DNA of 64,000 nucleotides from Sphingobacterium sp. CZ-UAM. GTDB lineage: Bacteria > Bacteroidota > Bacteroidia > Sphingobacteriales > Sphingobacteriaceae. The stretch lies in NCBI RefSeq assembly GCF_002000245.1, contig NZ_MTCM01000001.1, positions 558,001-622,000 of the forward strand. Reading direction: 5' to 3'. Positions 17,732 to 26,418 of this stretch are shown here, piece after piece (the first letter of the stretch is position 1; each line of letters begins with the position of its first letter). Made by a program: the position numbers and the translations under genes. The notes beneath the pieces were generated by a model. That model did not search any database and was not told the origin of the DNA. It saw nothing but the letters and a program-made list of their open reading frames with translations.

Positions 17732-18426
17732 TCTTGTGGAAAGTTATTAAGTTCAATTAAATGAGCTACAGTTAGCTCTACTAAATGTTTTTGAAATTCA
17801 ATTCCGTTAGGTAAATCCTTATCGATTTCGTGAGCAATATCAGCAAGCTTCATCCCCTTAAATTTAGGATAAGCACTTTTAAATTTTTCTTCACCAAATC
17901 TTTCTAAGTATCCAATTATATGGTCTCTAAAATAATATGTCTTTTGTGGTGCTGTAAGGATTTGAGTGATTTCTTCTGGTATTCTACCTCTATCTATAAA
18001 ATCATCTATTTTTAGTTTAATTAGCTTTTTAACTTGTTCAGGGGTATTAAAAATTCTGGCTACTTTATCTTGTTCTGCTGAATATAGGCAAAATTTAGCT
18101 CTTCGTAATCTATATTTTTTTGAAACGCATTCGTTTTTTATCCATTTCAGTAATTCAAATCCATCTAAATTTTTGTCTTTAAAATCATAATCAGATGCCA
18201 CGATATCAAAACTGTCATTAACATAATTCTCATTTATATAAGCCTGAATTTTGCTTTTGTCAAGGACCGTTTCACCAGTATCGGGATTCTTCTTCATAAA
18301 GTCCTCGTTTAGATGTAAAAAAGTCTCATTTAATTCATAACCCTGTTTCTTTAATTTACTTCGAAGGTTTTCAATTTGAGCATTTATTTTATTATCATCA
18401 ATATAAAGTATTCTTTTTATGTTCAT
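17728..18426 (-). CDS. response-regulator-like receiver protein with C-terminal helical domain
   Basis: 232 residues. Residues 1-148 are receiver-like: ILYIDDN (Asp10/Asp11 acidic pair), FDIVASDYDF with the phospho-acceptor position Asp79, DGFELLKWIK, FCLYSAEQD with Ser116 in the Thr/Ser position, and Lys139 near IDDFIDRG as the likely conserved lysine. An insertion of about 25 residues lies between the first helix and Asp79. Residues 150-232 are helical with no DNA-binding motif I recognise, so the output is probably protein-protein contact. Overlaps both neighbours by 4 bp, placing it between the kinase-like protein and the caspase-like peptidase as the obvious middle of a phosphorelay. Confidence 0.8.
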   Translation of the reverse strand: MNIKRILYIDDNKINAQIENLRSKLKKQGYELNETFLHLNEDFMKKNPDTGETVLDKSKIQAYINENYVNDSFDIVASDYDFKDKNLDGFELLKWIKNECVSKKYRLRRAKFCLYSAEQDKVARIFNTPEQVKKLIKLKIDDFIDRGRIPEEITQILTAPQKTYYFRDHIIGYLERFGEEKFKSAYPKFKGMKLADIAHEIDKDLPNGIEFQKHLVELTVAHLIELNNFPQE

Positions 18427-21029
18427 ATAGTATTTATAATAATTTTAAAGGTTGCTCCAGACAACTTTAGTCCATTTCCTGAAAATTCAATATCACTATT
18501 TATTTCAGATAGAAGATTTTTGGTATAATACAATCCAATCCCCGAACCACTAGCTCCAGCTGGAGGGATATCTCTGACTGACAATTCAAAAATCTGTTTA
18601 GAATTATTAGTAAAATTTTTAGATAACCCTATTCCGTCATCAGAAAAATAAATAACTAGCTGTTTTTCGTTTGTTTTAATAAATTCTATTTGAATATTTT
18701 TCGCGTTCCATTTAACAGAATTGCTTATTAAATTATCTAATACAATAGACATATTTAATACACTAATATTTTTTATTAATTTTTCATTCTCGTTTAAAAA
18801 GGAAAATGATAAGCTATCTGAGAAAGTATTTCCGTATAAGGATACATATTCAACAATATACTTTACCACATCTACATCTTTCTTTTCAATGTCTTCTTTT
18901 AAATCTGCCCTTGTTACAAATTCAGCCATCTTTAGGGACCTTTCTGCACATACTTTCAAAAATCCCAACTTTTCAATTAGGCTATGAATTTCGAAATCAT
19001 TTTCCGTTAAATTGTCAATAATATTCTCAATACCATCTCGTACCTCAATATTATTGATCTTGATGGTGTGTATGAGCCCATCTGCGTCTGGGCTTAAGGT
19101 CCTTCTCGTTGCTAGTAAATATAGATTTTTTTCCTTTTCGATATCCAAATCAGACTCTGCCTTTATAATCTTATTCTTTAAGGTATTAGCTGAATTTTCA
19201 GCCGACTCTTTTTGGTTTTTTAACTCTAATAATTGATTCTGTAAATCTTTGATTAAAAACGTTTGTTTTTCAATGGTGTTTTTATAAAGTTGAATTTCTA
19301 GTATTGCTTTCGAGGTCGCGTCATTTGTCGTATATTTCGAAAACTCTTTTAATTGTTTTTCCAACTCTTCATTTTCCTGAGCTTTTTTATGAAGTATTTT
19401 ACTAAGAATTTCTCCATCTATTTTTTTCTTCGCAAAATCATCTATAAGTTGATTAAACTCTCTTTCCGATATTTCTCGCTCTTCTTCTATTTTTTGAATT
19501 ATTAGATTTTCGTTTATATATAGCTCTAAAACTTCTGAAGCTTTGGCAGCAATCAGCGTATGTATTGTGGCATATACTCTCGATTTTTTGGTTCTTTCAT
19601 CTTCTCTATATTGTAGATCTTCCTCTCGAAGAGAGCCTGAAATTATTTTTGATTCAACTTCTTTTAATTTTGTTGATTCTTCTTTGTCTTGAGAGTCGTA
19701 AATGGAGCTATCCCAATTTAATCCTTCGACAACATATCTTTCTAATCGTCTTAGTGTTTTATAAAAATAGCTGTCATTTCTTTCCGAAGAGGTTAACTTT
19801 CTAAAGTTTTCGTTATTAACAATTCCTTCTCGACTAGAAATTATCTGAAAATCATTGTCTTCATCAGTTATTTCGATTTGACCAATTATATCTCTAGAAC
19901 CTAAATATCGTCTGGTGCCTTGCGCTTTTCGCTGGTCTAAAGCCAGCCAGTCATTTCCAACATCGCCATATGGCGGAATTCTAAATCCATTTATGAAAAG
20001 AAATATTGATCCATAATTTACCGATTGAATGCCAGTTTGTTTTGTGAAGAATGCTTTTGCATAGGAGTTTAAGAAATACATTGATAGCTTTGTATCCTTA
20101 ATTTGGGGGTAAAAAGAGTTCTTCTCTTTTATCCAATATACTGTTTCACCTTTATCTTTTAATTCAGTTAATATAGCTTTGCCGTTATCTACAGTTTTAG
20201 ATTCAATTACTGTAGATTTAAATTCTAAGGTGTCGAAAATTCGGTTTTCCACTTTACCAATAAATCTTTCGTGTACACTTTTGGAAAGGTTTTCTTGAAT
20301 AAATTCAGGCGTATCAATGAATATTCCGAAATCGTTAATTTCAAAAGCTTGATGGGGATTTATGAGTTTTTCGAGATATTTTTTTAAGTCAACAAACTTA
20401 GATACGTCCCAACTGATTAAATTTTTGTTTTTATCATAAATAGGATATACCCATTTACTTCTCAATTTAATTATTTCGAGGAGTACTCCGTGCTTAAAGT
20501 TTTTAAATCCTAACAAATTGAATTCATTTTGTGTCAAAGTCTCATATTTTAGAGGAACAGATTGAATCTGTTTTCCTTCATCTTCGACTTCAAATAACTT
20601 CCAATCTATAGTGAGTTTATAGTATAAAGGATCCTTAGTTGTCCTTGTATAAAGATTTAAATATTCACCTAAGCGATCGCAAGAAAAACGGCCAACGCCT
20701 TTTGCCCCTGCCATTCTTCGTTTATGTTGAGTTTTATTTAACTTTTTAGACGAATATGCAATATTTAACCATTTATTTTGGACGTCGTCAATATCCATTC
20801 CTATTCCATTGTCTTGAATAATCAATCTTGAAGTCTTGGAGGAAAATTGTTCAACGTTTTCGTCGTCGTTATATTTTTGATTAATATAAGATACGGTTAC
20901 TTTCTTGGCATCAGCATCAAAAGAATTTTTTACTAGCTCCAAAATAGCTATGTTGTCATCGTTAATCAGATCTTTTCCTATAATACTCTTAAGCTGAACA
21001 TTAGTTTTAAAATGTAAAAAGTTTTCCAT
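18423..21029 (-). CDS. dual GHKL-ATPase histidine-kinase-like protein
   Basis: 868 residues from the ATG at 21029; the open frame begins upstream inside the methyltransferase gene. The N-terminal GHKL ATPase is of Hsp90/MutL/MORC type: ELVKNSFDADA (31-41), DNGIGM (73-78), GAKGVGRFSCDRLG (108-121). A middle region to about 440 resembles the transducer parts of such proteins. A long coiled coil runs about 500-640. Then comes LIHTIK with His654, which sits like the phospho-accepting H-box of a histidine kinase. A second, kinase-type ATPase domain closes the protein: DNLISNSVKWNA (765-776), DDGIGL (797-802), GSGIGLYYTKN (828-838). It starts 8 bp after the methyltransferase stop and overlaps the receiver gene by 4 bp. 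Inference: a DNA- or damage-sensing kinase that phosphorylates the receiver. Confidence 0.85.
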   Translation of the reverse strand: MENFLHFKTNVQLKSIIGKDLINDDNIAILELVKNSFDADAKKVTVSYINQKYNDDENVEQFSSKTSRLIIQDNGIGMDIDDVQNKWLNIAYSSKKLNKTQHKRRMAGAKGVGRFSCDRLGEYLNLYTRTTKDPLYYKLTIDWKLFEVEDEGKQIQSVPLKYETLTQNEFNLLGFKNFKHGVLLEIIKLRSKWVYPIYDKNKNLISWDVSKFVDLKKYLEKLINPHQAFEINDFGIFIDTPEFIQENLSKSVHERFIGKVENRIFDTLEFKSTVIESKTVDNGKAILTELKDKGETVYWIKEKNSFYPQIKDTKLSMYFLNSYAKAFFTKQTGIQSVNYGSIFLFINGFRIPPYGDVGNDWLALDQRKAQGTRRYLGSRDIIGQIEITDEDNDFQIISSREGIVNNENFRKLTSSERNDSYFYKTLRRLERYVVEGLNWDSSIYDSQDKEESTKLKEVESKIISGSLREEDLQYREDERTKKSRVYATIHTLIAAKASEVLELYINENLIIQKIEEEREISEREFNQLIDDFAKKKIDGEILSKILHKKAQENEELEKQLKEFSKYTTNDATSKAILEIQLYKNTIEKQTFLIKDLQNQLLELKNQKESAENSANTLKNKIIKAESDLDIEKEKNLYLLATRRTLSPDADGLIHTIKINNIEVRDGIENIIDNLTENDFEIHSLIEKLGFLKVCAERSLKMAEFVTRADLKEDIEKKDVDVVKYIVEYVSLYGNTFSDSLSFSFLNENEKLIKNISVLNMSIVLDNLISNSVKWNAKNIQIEFIKTNEKQLVIYFSDDGIGLSKNFTNNSKQIFELSVRDIPPAGASGSGIGLYYTKNLLSEINSDIEFSGNGLKLSGATFKIIINTI

Positions 21030-21036
21030 TAGAAAT

Positions 21037-22260
21037 CTATAGTAGTTGTGATAAAATAATACCAGCTTGCTCGCCAAAAAGAGGAGGGATAGCATTACCT
21101 ATTTGAGAATATCTTGGAACCTCTTGTGTTCTTCTATTGCCTCCAGTTGTATACTTATTGCGGAATTTATACCAGTCATTGAATGACTGTATACGGGCAT
21201 ACTCCCTTACGGTAAATATACGTGGTTCGCAATAATGGATATAATCATCTGGGAGAGTAGTGATAGTAGGGGTGGGAGATTGGCCACTCAATGGTATAAT
21301 TGTTCTTTTCTTCAAATCGTACTTCTCTCTTATTTCCTTGGATAAAGACTTCCCCTTCTCGGCATATTTCAATAAATATTCAAACTTTTGAATTGTCTTG
21401 ATGCTATGTTTCGCAAAACGATGGCTATCAGGGATATTGTCCAAATAACCTCTCCGCATGAGTTTTTGATAACTCGATGATTCTTGATTATAAATACCTG
21501 ATTTGAATCCTTTCGAATCGGGACAATCTGTTTCTTGGATCCTTAACAAGTCTGAAATAGCATCTTCTAGATTGTTGGTATGATTTATTCCTTTTGAATC
21601 TGCGAAAGTCTTCTTATTTGAAATTAAAAGCTTAAAAAAATCATAAGGTTTATATTTTGAAACAACATCTTTTCTAATGCCAACTAAAATAAATCGAGTC
21701 CGTTTTTGAGGTACACCAAATTCAGAAAAGTCTACAAGCTTGCCATAAACTTCATAACCCAGAAACTTTTCCTTTTTCATTACACGTCTTAAGGAATTCT
21801 TGACATATTCTGAGTAGATTCGGCCTTTAACCTTGTTTTTATCAAATTTTTGAGTGAAACCTTTGACATTCTCAAAGAAAATTAGTTTTGGTTGGACTAA
21901 ACGAATAAATCTAACGTAGGATTCTACTAATTTATTTCTCGTATCATTTTCAATACGTCTCCCAGCAGTTGAAAACCCCTGACATGGAGGCCCTCCTGCA
22001 ACTAAGTCGATTGATCCGCGAAGCGATCTTAATTTGTCACCATAATTATCAATAATATCATTGATATCATGATTTTTGATCGGAAGCCATTCAGGCCAGT
22101 CAAAATGATTATGTTGATCTATTAAATTGTAACGAAGTGTTTCGAAAGCATCGGGACTTTTTTCAATAGCAAATTGGGCTTTCCATTCTTTAGAATTAAA
22201 AAAGCCAAGTGAAAGACCGCCACAACCAGCAAACAGATCAATATAGGTATTCTTAGACAT
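21037..22260 (-). CDS. DNA (cytosine-5) methyltransferase
   Basis: 407 residues from ATG 22260 (an in-frame ATG at 22275 would add five). All m5C motifs are present: I, DLFAGCGGLSLGF (8-20); IV, GGPPCQGFS with catalytic Cys93; VI, ENV (130-132); VIII, QKRTRF; IX, around YARIQSFNDWY; X, QIGNAIPPLFG. The target-recognition region lies between VIII and IX and gives no clue to the sequence methylated. First gene of the four-gene core. A matching restriction enzyme could be the 22427-24112 nuclease-like protein upstream, or the methylation may instead protect self DNA from the kinase/protease response. vsr nearby fits a C5 methyltransferase. Confidence 0.95.
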   Translation of the reverse strand: MSKNTYIDLFAGCGGLSLGFFNSKEWKAQFAIEKSPDAFETLRYNLIDQHNHFDWPEWLPIKNHDINDIIDNYGDKLRSLRGSIDLVAGGPPCQGFSTAGRRIENDTRNKLVESYVRFIRLVQPKLIFFENVKGFTQKFDKNKVKGRIYSEYVKNSLRRVMKKEKFLGYEVYGKLVDFSEFGVPQKRTRFILVGIRKDVVSKYKPYDFFKLLISNKKTFADSKGINHTNNLEDAISDLLRIQETDCPDSKGFKSGIYNQESSSYQKLMRRGYLDNIPDSHRFAKHSIKTIQKFEYLLKYAEKGKSLSKEIREKYDLKKRTIIPLSGQSPTPTITTLPDDYIHYCEPRIFTVREYARIQSFNDWYKFRNKYTTGGNRRTQEVPRYSQIGNAIPPLFGEQAGIILSQLL

Positions 22261-22426
22261 GGATAAAAAATACATTTTTGTTTTTAAATAGACAAATTGT
22301 TTTTTGTTTTGTTCTGGTAATCAGGCTTGTATTTTTTTTTATGATATCAACTTTTATTTAGATAACAGTTTTAATAGTTAGCAAAGTTTAAAAATGTTCT
22401 TTCTACAAAATATTGTTCTAATTTTT

Positions 22427-24112
22427 TTAGTTTGTCAATTTTAAATCGCCAAAATCGATGCAAAAATCTCCTAAATCCGGAGCCTTTTCTCGTTTGATTC
22501 TCTCTTGGGGAGAAGAGGCCTTGAGTCTAACAAACATATCCTCAATAGGGTCGTTTAATGTCGTATGTATGGTGGAATAAGCTTCTATTAGTTGATACCA
22601 GGAACCCCACGCGGCAGTTTCATCCATTTCTATTCCTGTGAAATTAATTTGATTTCTTGCAAGCACAAAAAGGTATACTCGCTCAATCGTCCTTTTTTCT
22701 CCCAGCACATTTTCAATTTGAAGCGCATTCAGAATGGTCCTATCATCAAAAGTGGACAACCACCTTTTTATTTTTGTTAGCCATTCGTTAGCTTTTGGAA
22801 AAAGATTATTTATTCGGCTAAATCGTTCTTTAATCGAATGAGAAAAAGGGTCTTGCCATTTTAATTGAAATAGGCCTAATGTGTTGGTTTCCTTATTGTA
22901 AACTATTGCATCAATATCCGTTTTTACATCATCAAAGGATATTTTAATTTCTCTATCTATTTTAATTATGCTTTCTTTCGAGAAAAAATTAAAAAGTTCT
23001 TTTCTAAATCTATCCTCTCTATTATTTACGGCTTTATCAAAATCCTTAATAAATTTTCGTTTCAGCTCTCGATTTAATAGTGCAAAAGGATTTCCTAGAC
23101 AACCCGCAATTGATCGTATCAGAAGGCTACCGCTTACTTCGATAAACATTGGGGGAGGGGGTGCAGGATATTCTAAATAGTAATCAAAATTTTCTTTTGT
23201 TAAAGTTATGCATTCAAAAATCTGTTTAACTATATGGCGATCCCAACCAATATATGATGCATAATCATTAATAGCATTATTCTTATTTTGAGTATATGAA
23301 ATTAAATTCTCGAGTTGTACATTTGGTTTTTTGCCTTTTAAATATAAGCAGGCATCAGAATGTTTAATTGCTACACCAATAATTAATTCAATGATGGTGA
23401 TGTACTTGTGATATTCAATCCCGCCAAATTTGTCATTCGGATCAAAATTATCATAACCTTGCATTTTAAGGAGTAGATAATGTCCTTGTTCATTATAGTA
23501 GTCGTCGATATCAGGTGTAGTTTGGTAACTAATGTAATCACCAAACGGGTTTTTTATCAATTTCTTGAATTCTTTTGCGATTCTATCTACATCGAAAGAT
23601 AGCGCCGCTTTTTTATCTTCAATTATTCTGCTAATAATATTATGTTTTAGAAAATCCATGCTTTCTCGATCAAATCTTTCAATTCCGGTATTTGAATGTA
23701 AACATTCGAAAATAAAATGTTTATCTGTCTGCCTTTTAATCGAGATTAGGTCAGCTTTTTCATAACTAAGTATTTGTTGACAAAGGGCAATTTTTCCGGA
23801 ATGGATCAAATTAGAAATAGCCCAATTTCTCAACTTTTCCGTTGTGGAAGGTAATGGACTGATTTCATCAATTTTTAAATTAAAATAAAACGGTTTTAAT
23901 AATTGAGGCCATCCGAATTTAATTAGTTCCATGTCAAAGTGATCTTCATTCGTTATTTCAGGATGAAATGTAAAAAGTATATCTATCGCCCTAACGATTG
24001 TCTGTATGGCTACATAAGGTGGCCCGTTGAAAGTCTTACCAATCTGTTCGCTTTTTTTCGCAATTATTCTATTCAATTCTTCCGAAGCAGGAAAGTTATA
24101 GTTATTATTCAT
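22427..24112 (-). CDS. large protein with PD-(D/E)XK-like nuclease motif
   Basis: 561 residues, soluble, Lys/Asn/Ile-rich. I do not recognise the family. The only motif I can support is near residues 395-418: TDIDAIVYNKETNTLGLFQLK, in which Asp399/Asp401 are followed by a strand ending Q-L-K (Gln416, Lys418). That is the D...(E/Q)xK pattern of restriction-endonuclease-like folds of the Mrr type. The N-terminal 370 residues are helical and have no visible motif; they could be the recognition part. It lies between an HNH gene and the methyltransferase gene, same strand, gaps of 78 and 166 bp. Possible restriction partner of the methyltransferase; uncertain. Confidence 0.65.
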   Translation of the reverse strand: MNNNYNFPASEELNRIIAKKSEQIGKTFNGPPYVAIQTIVRAIDILFTFHPEITNEDHFDMELIKFGWPQLLKPFYFNLKIDEISPLPSTTEKLRNWAISNLIHSGKIALCQQILSYEKADLISIKRQTDKHFIFECLHSNTGIERFDRESMDFLKHNIISRIIEDKKAALSFDVDRIAKEFKKLIKNPFGDYISYQTTPDIDDYYNEQGHYLLLKMQGYDNFDPNDKFGGIEYHKYITIIELIIGVAIKHSDACLYLKGKKPNVQLENLISYTQNKNNAINDYASYIGWDRHIVKQIFECITLTKENFDYYLEYPAPPPPMFIEVSGSLLIRSIAGCLGNPFALLNRELKRKFIKDFDKAVNNREDRFRKELFNFFSKESIIKIDREIKISFDDVKTDIDAIVYNKETNTLGLFQLKWQDPFSHSIKERFSRINNLFPKANEWLTKIKRWLSTFDDRTILNALQIENVLGEKRTIERVYLFVLARNQINFTGIEMDETAAWGSWYQLIEAYSTIHTTLNDPIEDMFVRLKASSPQERIKREKAPDLGDFCIDFGDLKLTN

Positions 24113-24190
24113 AGAAACATTTTTATTATCCGATTTTTATTCTGTCTAAACCGTTGCAATAAGATTTTATTGGCTATTTGTGTCGATGAC

Positions 24191-24901
24191 TTAATATTTG
24201 AACACGTTTGATCTATGAAACTCCATATATTTTTTACTGCCTCTACCCAATTTAATTTTTAGAGACTTCTTTATTCCAAATATTTCAGAATCGAGAAAGA
24301 ATTCAGAAATCAATATACATCCATTATCGTCAAAAGAGATTAGTCCTTTATCAAAGAGTTTGTCATAATTAGGAAGAAGCAGCAGCCCATTATCAGGGTC
24401 AACTTTCTCATAATTATCACATTTGCTCCACGGTTTGATGTGGGAGGCGATAAGAAGGTCGGAATTAAGGTAACCGGAAATGGCACAACCTCCACCTCTT
24501 TTAATTAAGCTATTTTTAAATCTGCCTTGACCCAGGCGGGCTAAAATCAACGTCTCTTTTTCGCCGCCTTCTTTGTTGCTGTTAATAATATCAATGATAT
24601 CATTAAAGCTGTTTCCTTGATGTTCTGACATAAATTCAAGATATAGATCAAATGCACGGCTGTACATGTTGTTTCCTCTTGAATTCTTTTTCTCAAAAGC
24701 AAGAATACTAAAATATAAATCGTAAAGTTCCTTGATTTTGCTAGCTTCCTCTATATGAAATAATGAATTAATTTCAATGTGAAGTTTTAAATCATTTGAT
24801 ATAGTTTTTATAGTTCCAATATATTTTTCTGGCCTAGTTATTTGCTTATGGTTTTCTTGAAGCCAGTTTTTAAATTCAATTTCTCGTATGATAGTCTCCA
24901 T
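24191..24901 (-). CDS. HNH endonuclease
   Basis: 236 residues. The C-terminal half holds an HNH nuclease of PF13391 type: CAISGYLNSDLLIASHIKPW (His154), then DPDNGLLLLPNYDKLFDKGL. The N-terminal 115 residues are helical and rich in Ile and Asn, possibly DNA-reading. It is the second HNH nuclease in the island but shares only the nuclease core with the 15496-16455 protein. AT-rich codon use as in its neighbours. Likely a restriction or mobile-element nuclease; the DNA target is not visible. Confidence 0.8.
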   Translation of the reverse strand: METIIREIEFKNWLQENHKQITRPEKYIGTIKTISNDLKLHIEINSLFHIEEASKIKELYDLYFSILAFEKKNSRGNNMYSRAFDLYLEFMSEHQGNSFNDIIDIINSNKEGGEKETLILARLGQGRFKNSLIKRGGGCAISGYLNSDLLIASHIKPWSKCDNYEKVDPDNGLLLLPNYDKLFDKGLISFDDNGCILISEFFLDSEIFGIKKSLKIKLGRGSKKYMEFHRSNVFKY

Positions 24902-24976
24902 TTACTGTGAGTTGTTAAGCCAATATATGAGTGTAGTAGCTTGGAATTTCTACCACTTTTAAAAATGATTCCTTGG

Positions 24977-25315
24977 TTATAAAATTTCTTCAAGTGTAGA
25001 TTTTCCGCTCGATTGGTCGCCATTGGTCCACCGCCATTCCTCGTGAAGTCTAATTCTTCCATCTTCAAGAATCTCTGGTCTAGATTTACAAACCCCTGTC
25101 ATTATTTTCCCATCCCGATTAATATGATGATATCGCATATCTATATTTCCATCATCGTCGACGACTCCGAGCAAATGTCCGGAGACAATGCTACCACCAG
25201 AATAAATAGAGGTGAGGATATTTCCCTCTTGCTTGTAGTGAAAAGTTGTTTCACTTGAAGTGTTGCCGTTATCTGAATTGGTGACAACTTTGAATATTCG
25301 ATTGTGGTAATTCAT
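24977..25315 (-). CDS. conserved small beta-rich protein (annotated elsewhere as n-acetylglutamate synthase-like)
   Basis: 112 residues, beta-rich with the repeating pattern FHYKQEGNILTSIYSGG, GHLLGVVDDDGNIDMRYHH, GRIRLHEEWRW. From memory, proteins of this wording are common in Bacteroidota and are labelled n-acetylglutamate synthase in databases; nothing in the sequence supports that enzyme activity, and the pattern rather suggests a small lipocalin- or avidin-like barrel. It starts 41 bp after the HTH/SnoaL gene. Its role in a defence island is unclear and it may be a passenger. Confidence 0.7.
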   Translation of the reverse strand: MNYHNRIFKVVTNSDNGNTSSETTFHYKQEGNILTSIYSGGSIVSGHLLGVVDDDGNIDMRYHHINRDGKIMTGVCKSRPEILEDGRIRLHEEWRWTNGDQSSGKSTLEEIL

Positions 25316-25356
25316 TTATCAATTTTGTTCTTAAGCGTGGTGGCACACAAAGTGAG

Positions 25357-26232
25357 TTAGGAAATATCTGTCAACCTAACTATCTTCCCATCGGTAGAAA
25401 ACTCAAAGACAGACTTGCCTTCCAAATTGATCTCATCATCTTTTTTCAATCCATTAGGAAAATCCATCGCTGCGATCGCTCGGTAGTTAATCGTGATTTC
25501 AGTCGAACTATGTGTGTGGGTTATTGACTCGATGGACTGCTCTCTCTCGCTGAAATAGGAGAGAGCTCCAATGGCTTGTTTTTTGAATTCCTCGATTCCT
25601 TGTAAGTGCAGGGTTTGTTCGCCATTCATAATATTTTTGAAAATAACGTCTTGGGTGAAATCTGCTATCATATTTTCCACGTCCATACTATTATAAGCTC
25701 GCACGTACTGGAAAATCTTATTTGTTCTATCATTTAAAATGGCGGCATCAGGTAAGGAATTTTCAGCAATTTTTATTGACCCGTAAATTCTTTTAAAGGT
25801 TTCTAAAACATTCCCTCCTAATCCCTCGATAAAACTTATAAATTCAATTGCCTCGAGATCTCTTACTATACCACTAGCGAGTCGACTTATTTTGCCATCA
25901 GACATCTTAATGTCTTTTTCAACTTGTTTTTGTGATAAACAGTGAGTTAGTATAAACTTAACTTCTGGTGATAAAAAATCCAATCCTTTTAGAAGGTCTT
26001 CATTGGGTCTATTAGGGAATATTTCGTTTACAGCATTATTGAACTCAGTTTCCGGTAGGTTTTTTAATAAGATCGCAGTCAGTATTATTTTGTAAAATTC
26101 TAAAGGGGTTGATTTACTGTTATCCTTATTGCAGAGGTCACTTATCCTTTGTCTTTTTAAGCTTGTAAGATCAGCGACCTTTGTTTTGCTTGCTTTTAAT
26201 TTGTCAAAGTATTTTCCGAATAACGTGCTCAT
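25357..26232 (-). CDS. HTH-like regulator fused to a SnoaL/NTF2-like domain
   Basis: 291 residues. The N-terminal part (TKVADLTSLKRQRISDLCN, residues 17-35) looks like a Cro/XRE-type helix-turn-helix, and a second HTH-like stretch lies near 100-125 (LSQKQVEKDIKMSDGKISRLA). Residues 165-291 look like a SnoaL/NTF2-like cone: IFQYVRAYNSMDVENMIADF, GIEEFKKQA, VFEFSTDGKIVRL. Such a domain binds a small hydrophobic ligand, so ligand-controlled DNA binding is a sensible guess. It is the most upstream gene of the minus-strand island and could be its regulator. Both domain calls are by eye. Confidence 0.6.
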   Translation of the reverse strand: MSTLFGKYFDKLKASKTKVADLTSLKRQRISDLCNKDNSKSTPLEFYKIILTAILLKNLPETEFNNAVNEIFPNRPNEDLLKGLDFLSPEVKFILTHCLSQKQVEKDIKMSDGKISRLASGIVRDLEAIEFISFIEGLGGNVLETFKRIYGSIKIAENSLPDAAILNDRTNKIFQYVRAYNSMDVENMIADFTQDVIFKNIMNGEQTLHLQGIEEFKKQAIGALSYFSEREQSIESITHTHSSTEITINYRAIAAMDFPNGLKKDDEINLEGKSVFEFSTDGKIVRLTDIS

Positions 26233-26264
26233 ATTTCAGATTATTTAATGAGTTTTTTAAATTA

Positions 26265-26298
26265 TTTTTGCGAAAGTCATTAATATGACCTATATTTG
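26265..26298 (+). promoter_or_regulatory. near-perfect Bacteroidetes promoter with no gene directly downstream
   Basis: TTTTTG at 26265-26270, a 20-bp spacer, and TATATTTG at 26291-26298, matching the -33/-7 consensus of the Bacteroidetes housekeeping sigma factor. It points rightwards, away from the HTH/SnoaL gene, into about 890 bp without a convincing protein gene. Confidence 0.6.
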
Positions 26299-26418
26299 TA
26301 TTAGTTAATAAATGCGACAATAGGAATGTTAATTCATTCTAAACGATGTCACTTACGCACGAAAGCCGTCAAATTTTCCACGTAGGTCGACACGGGGTTC
26401 GCTTTCCATTGATTTTGT

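Noticed and set aside
17096..22260. Identification of the kinase/receiver/protease operon as Detocs
   Set aside because: Detocs uses a different effector and has no methyltransferase; here the kinase has two ATPase domains and the effector carries a His/Cys peptidase dyad.
24977..25315. Annotation as N-acetylglutamate synthase
   Set aside because: No acetyltransferase motif; the small beta-rich sequence cannot support that activity.
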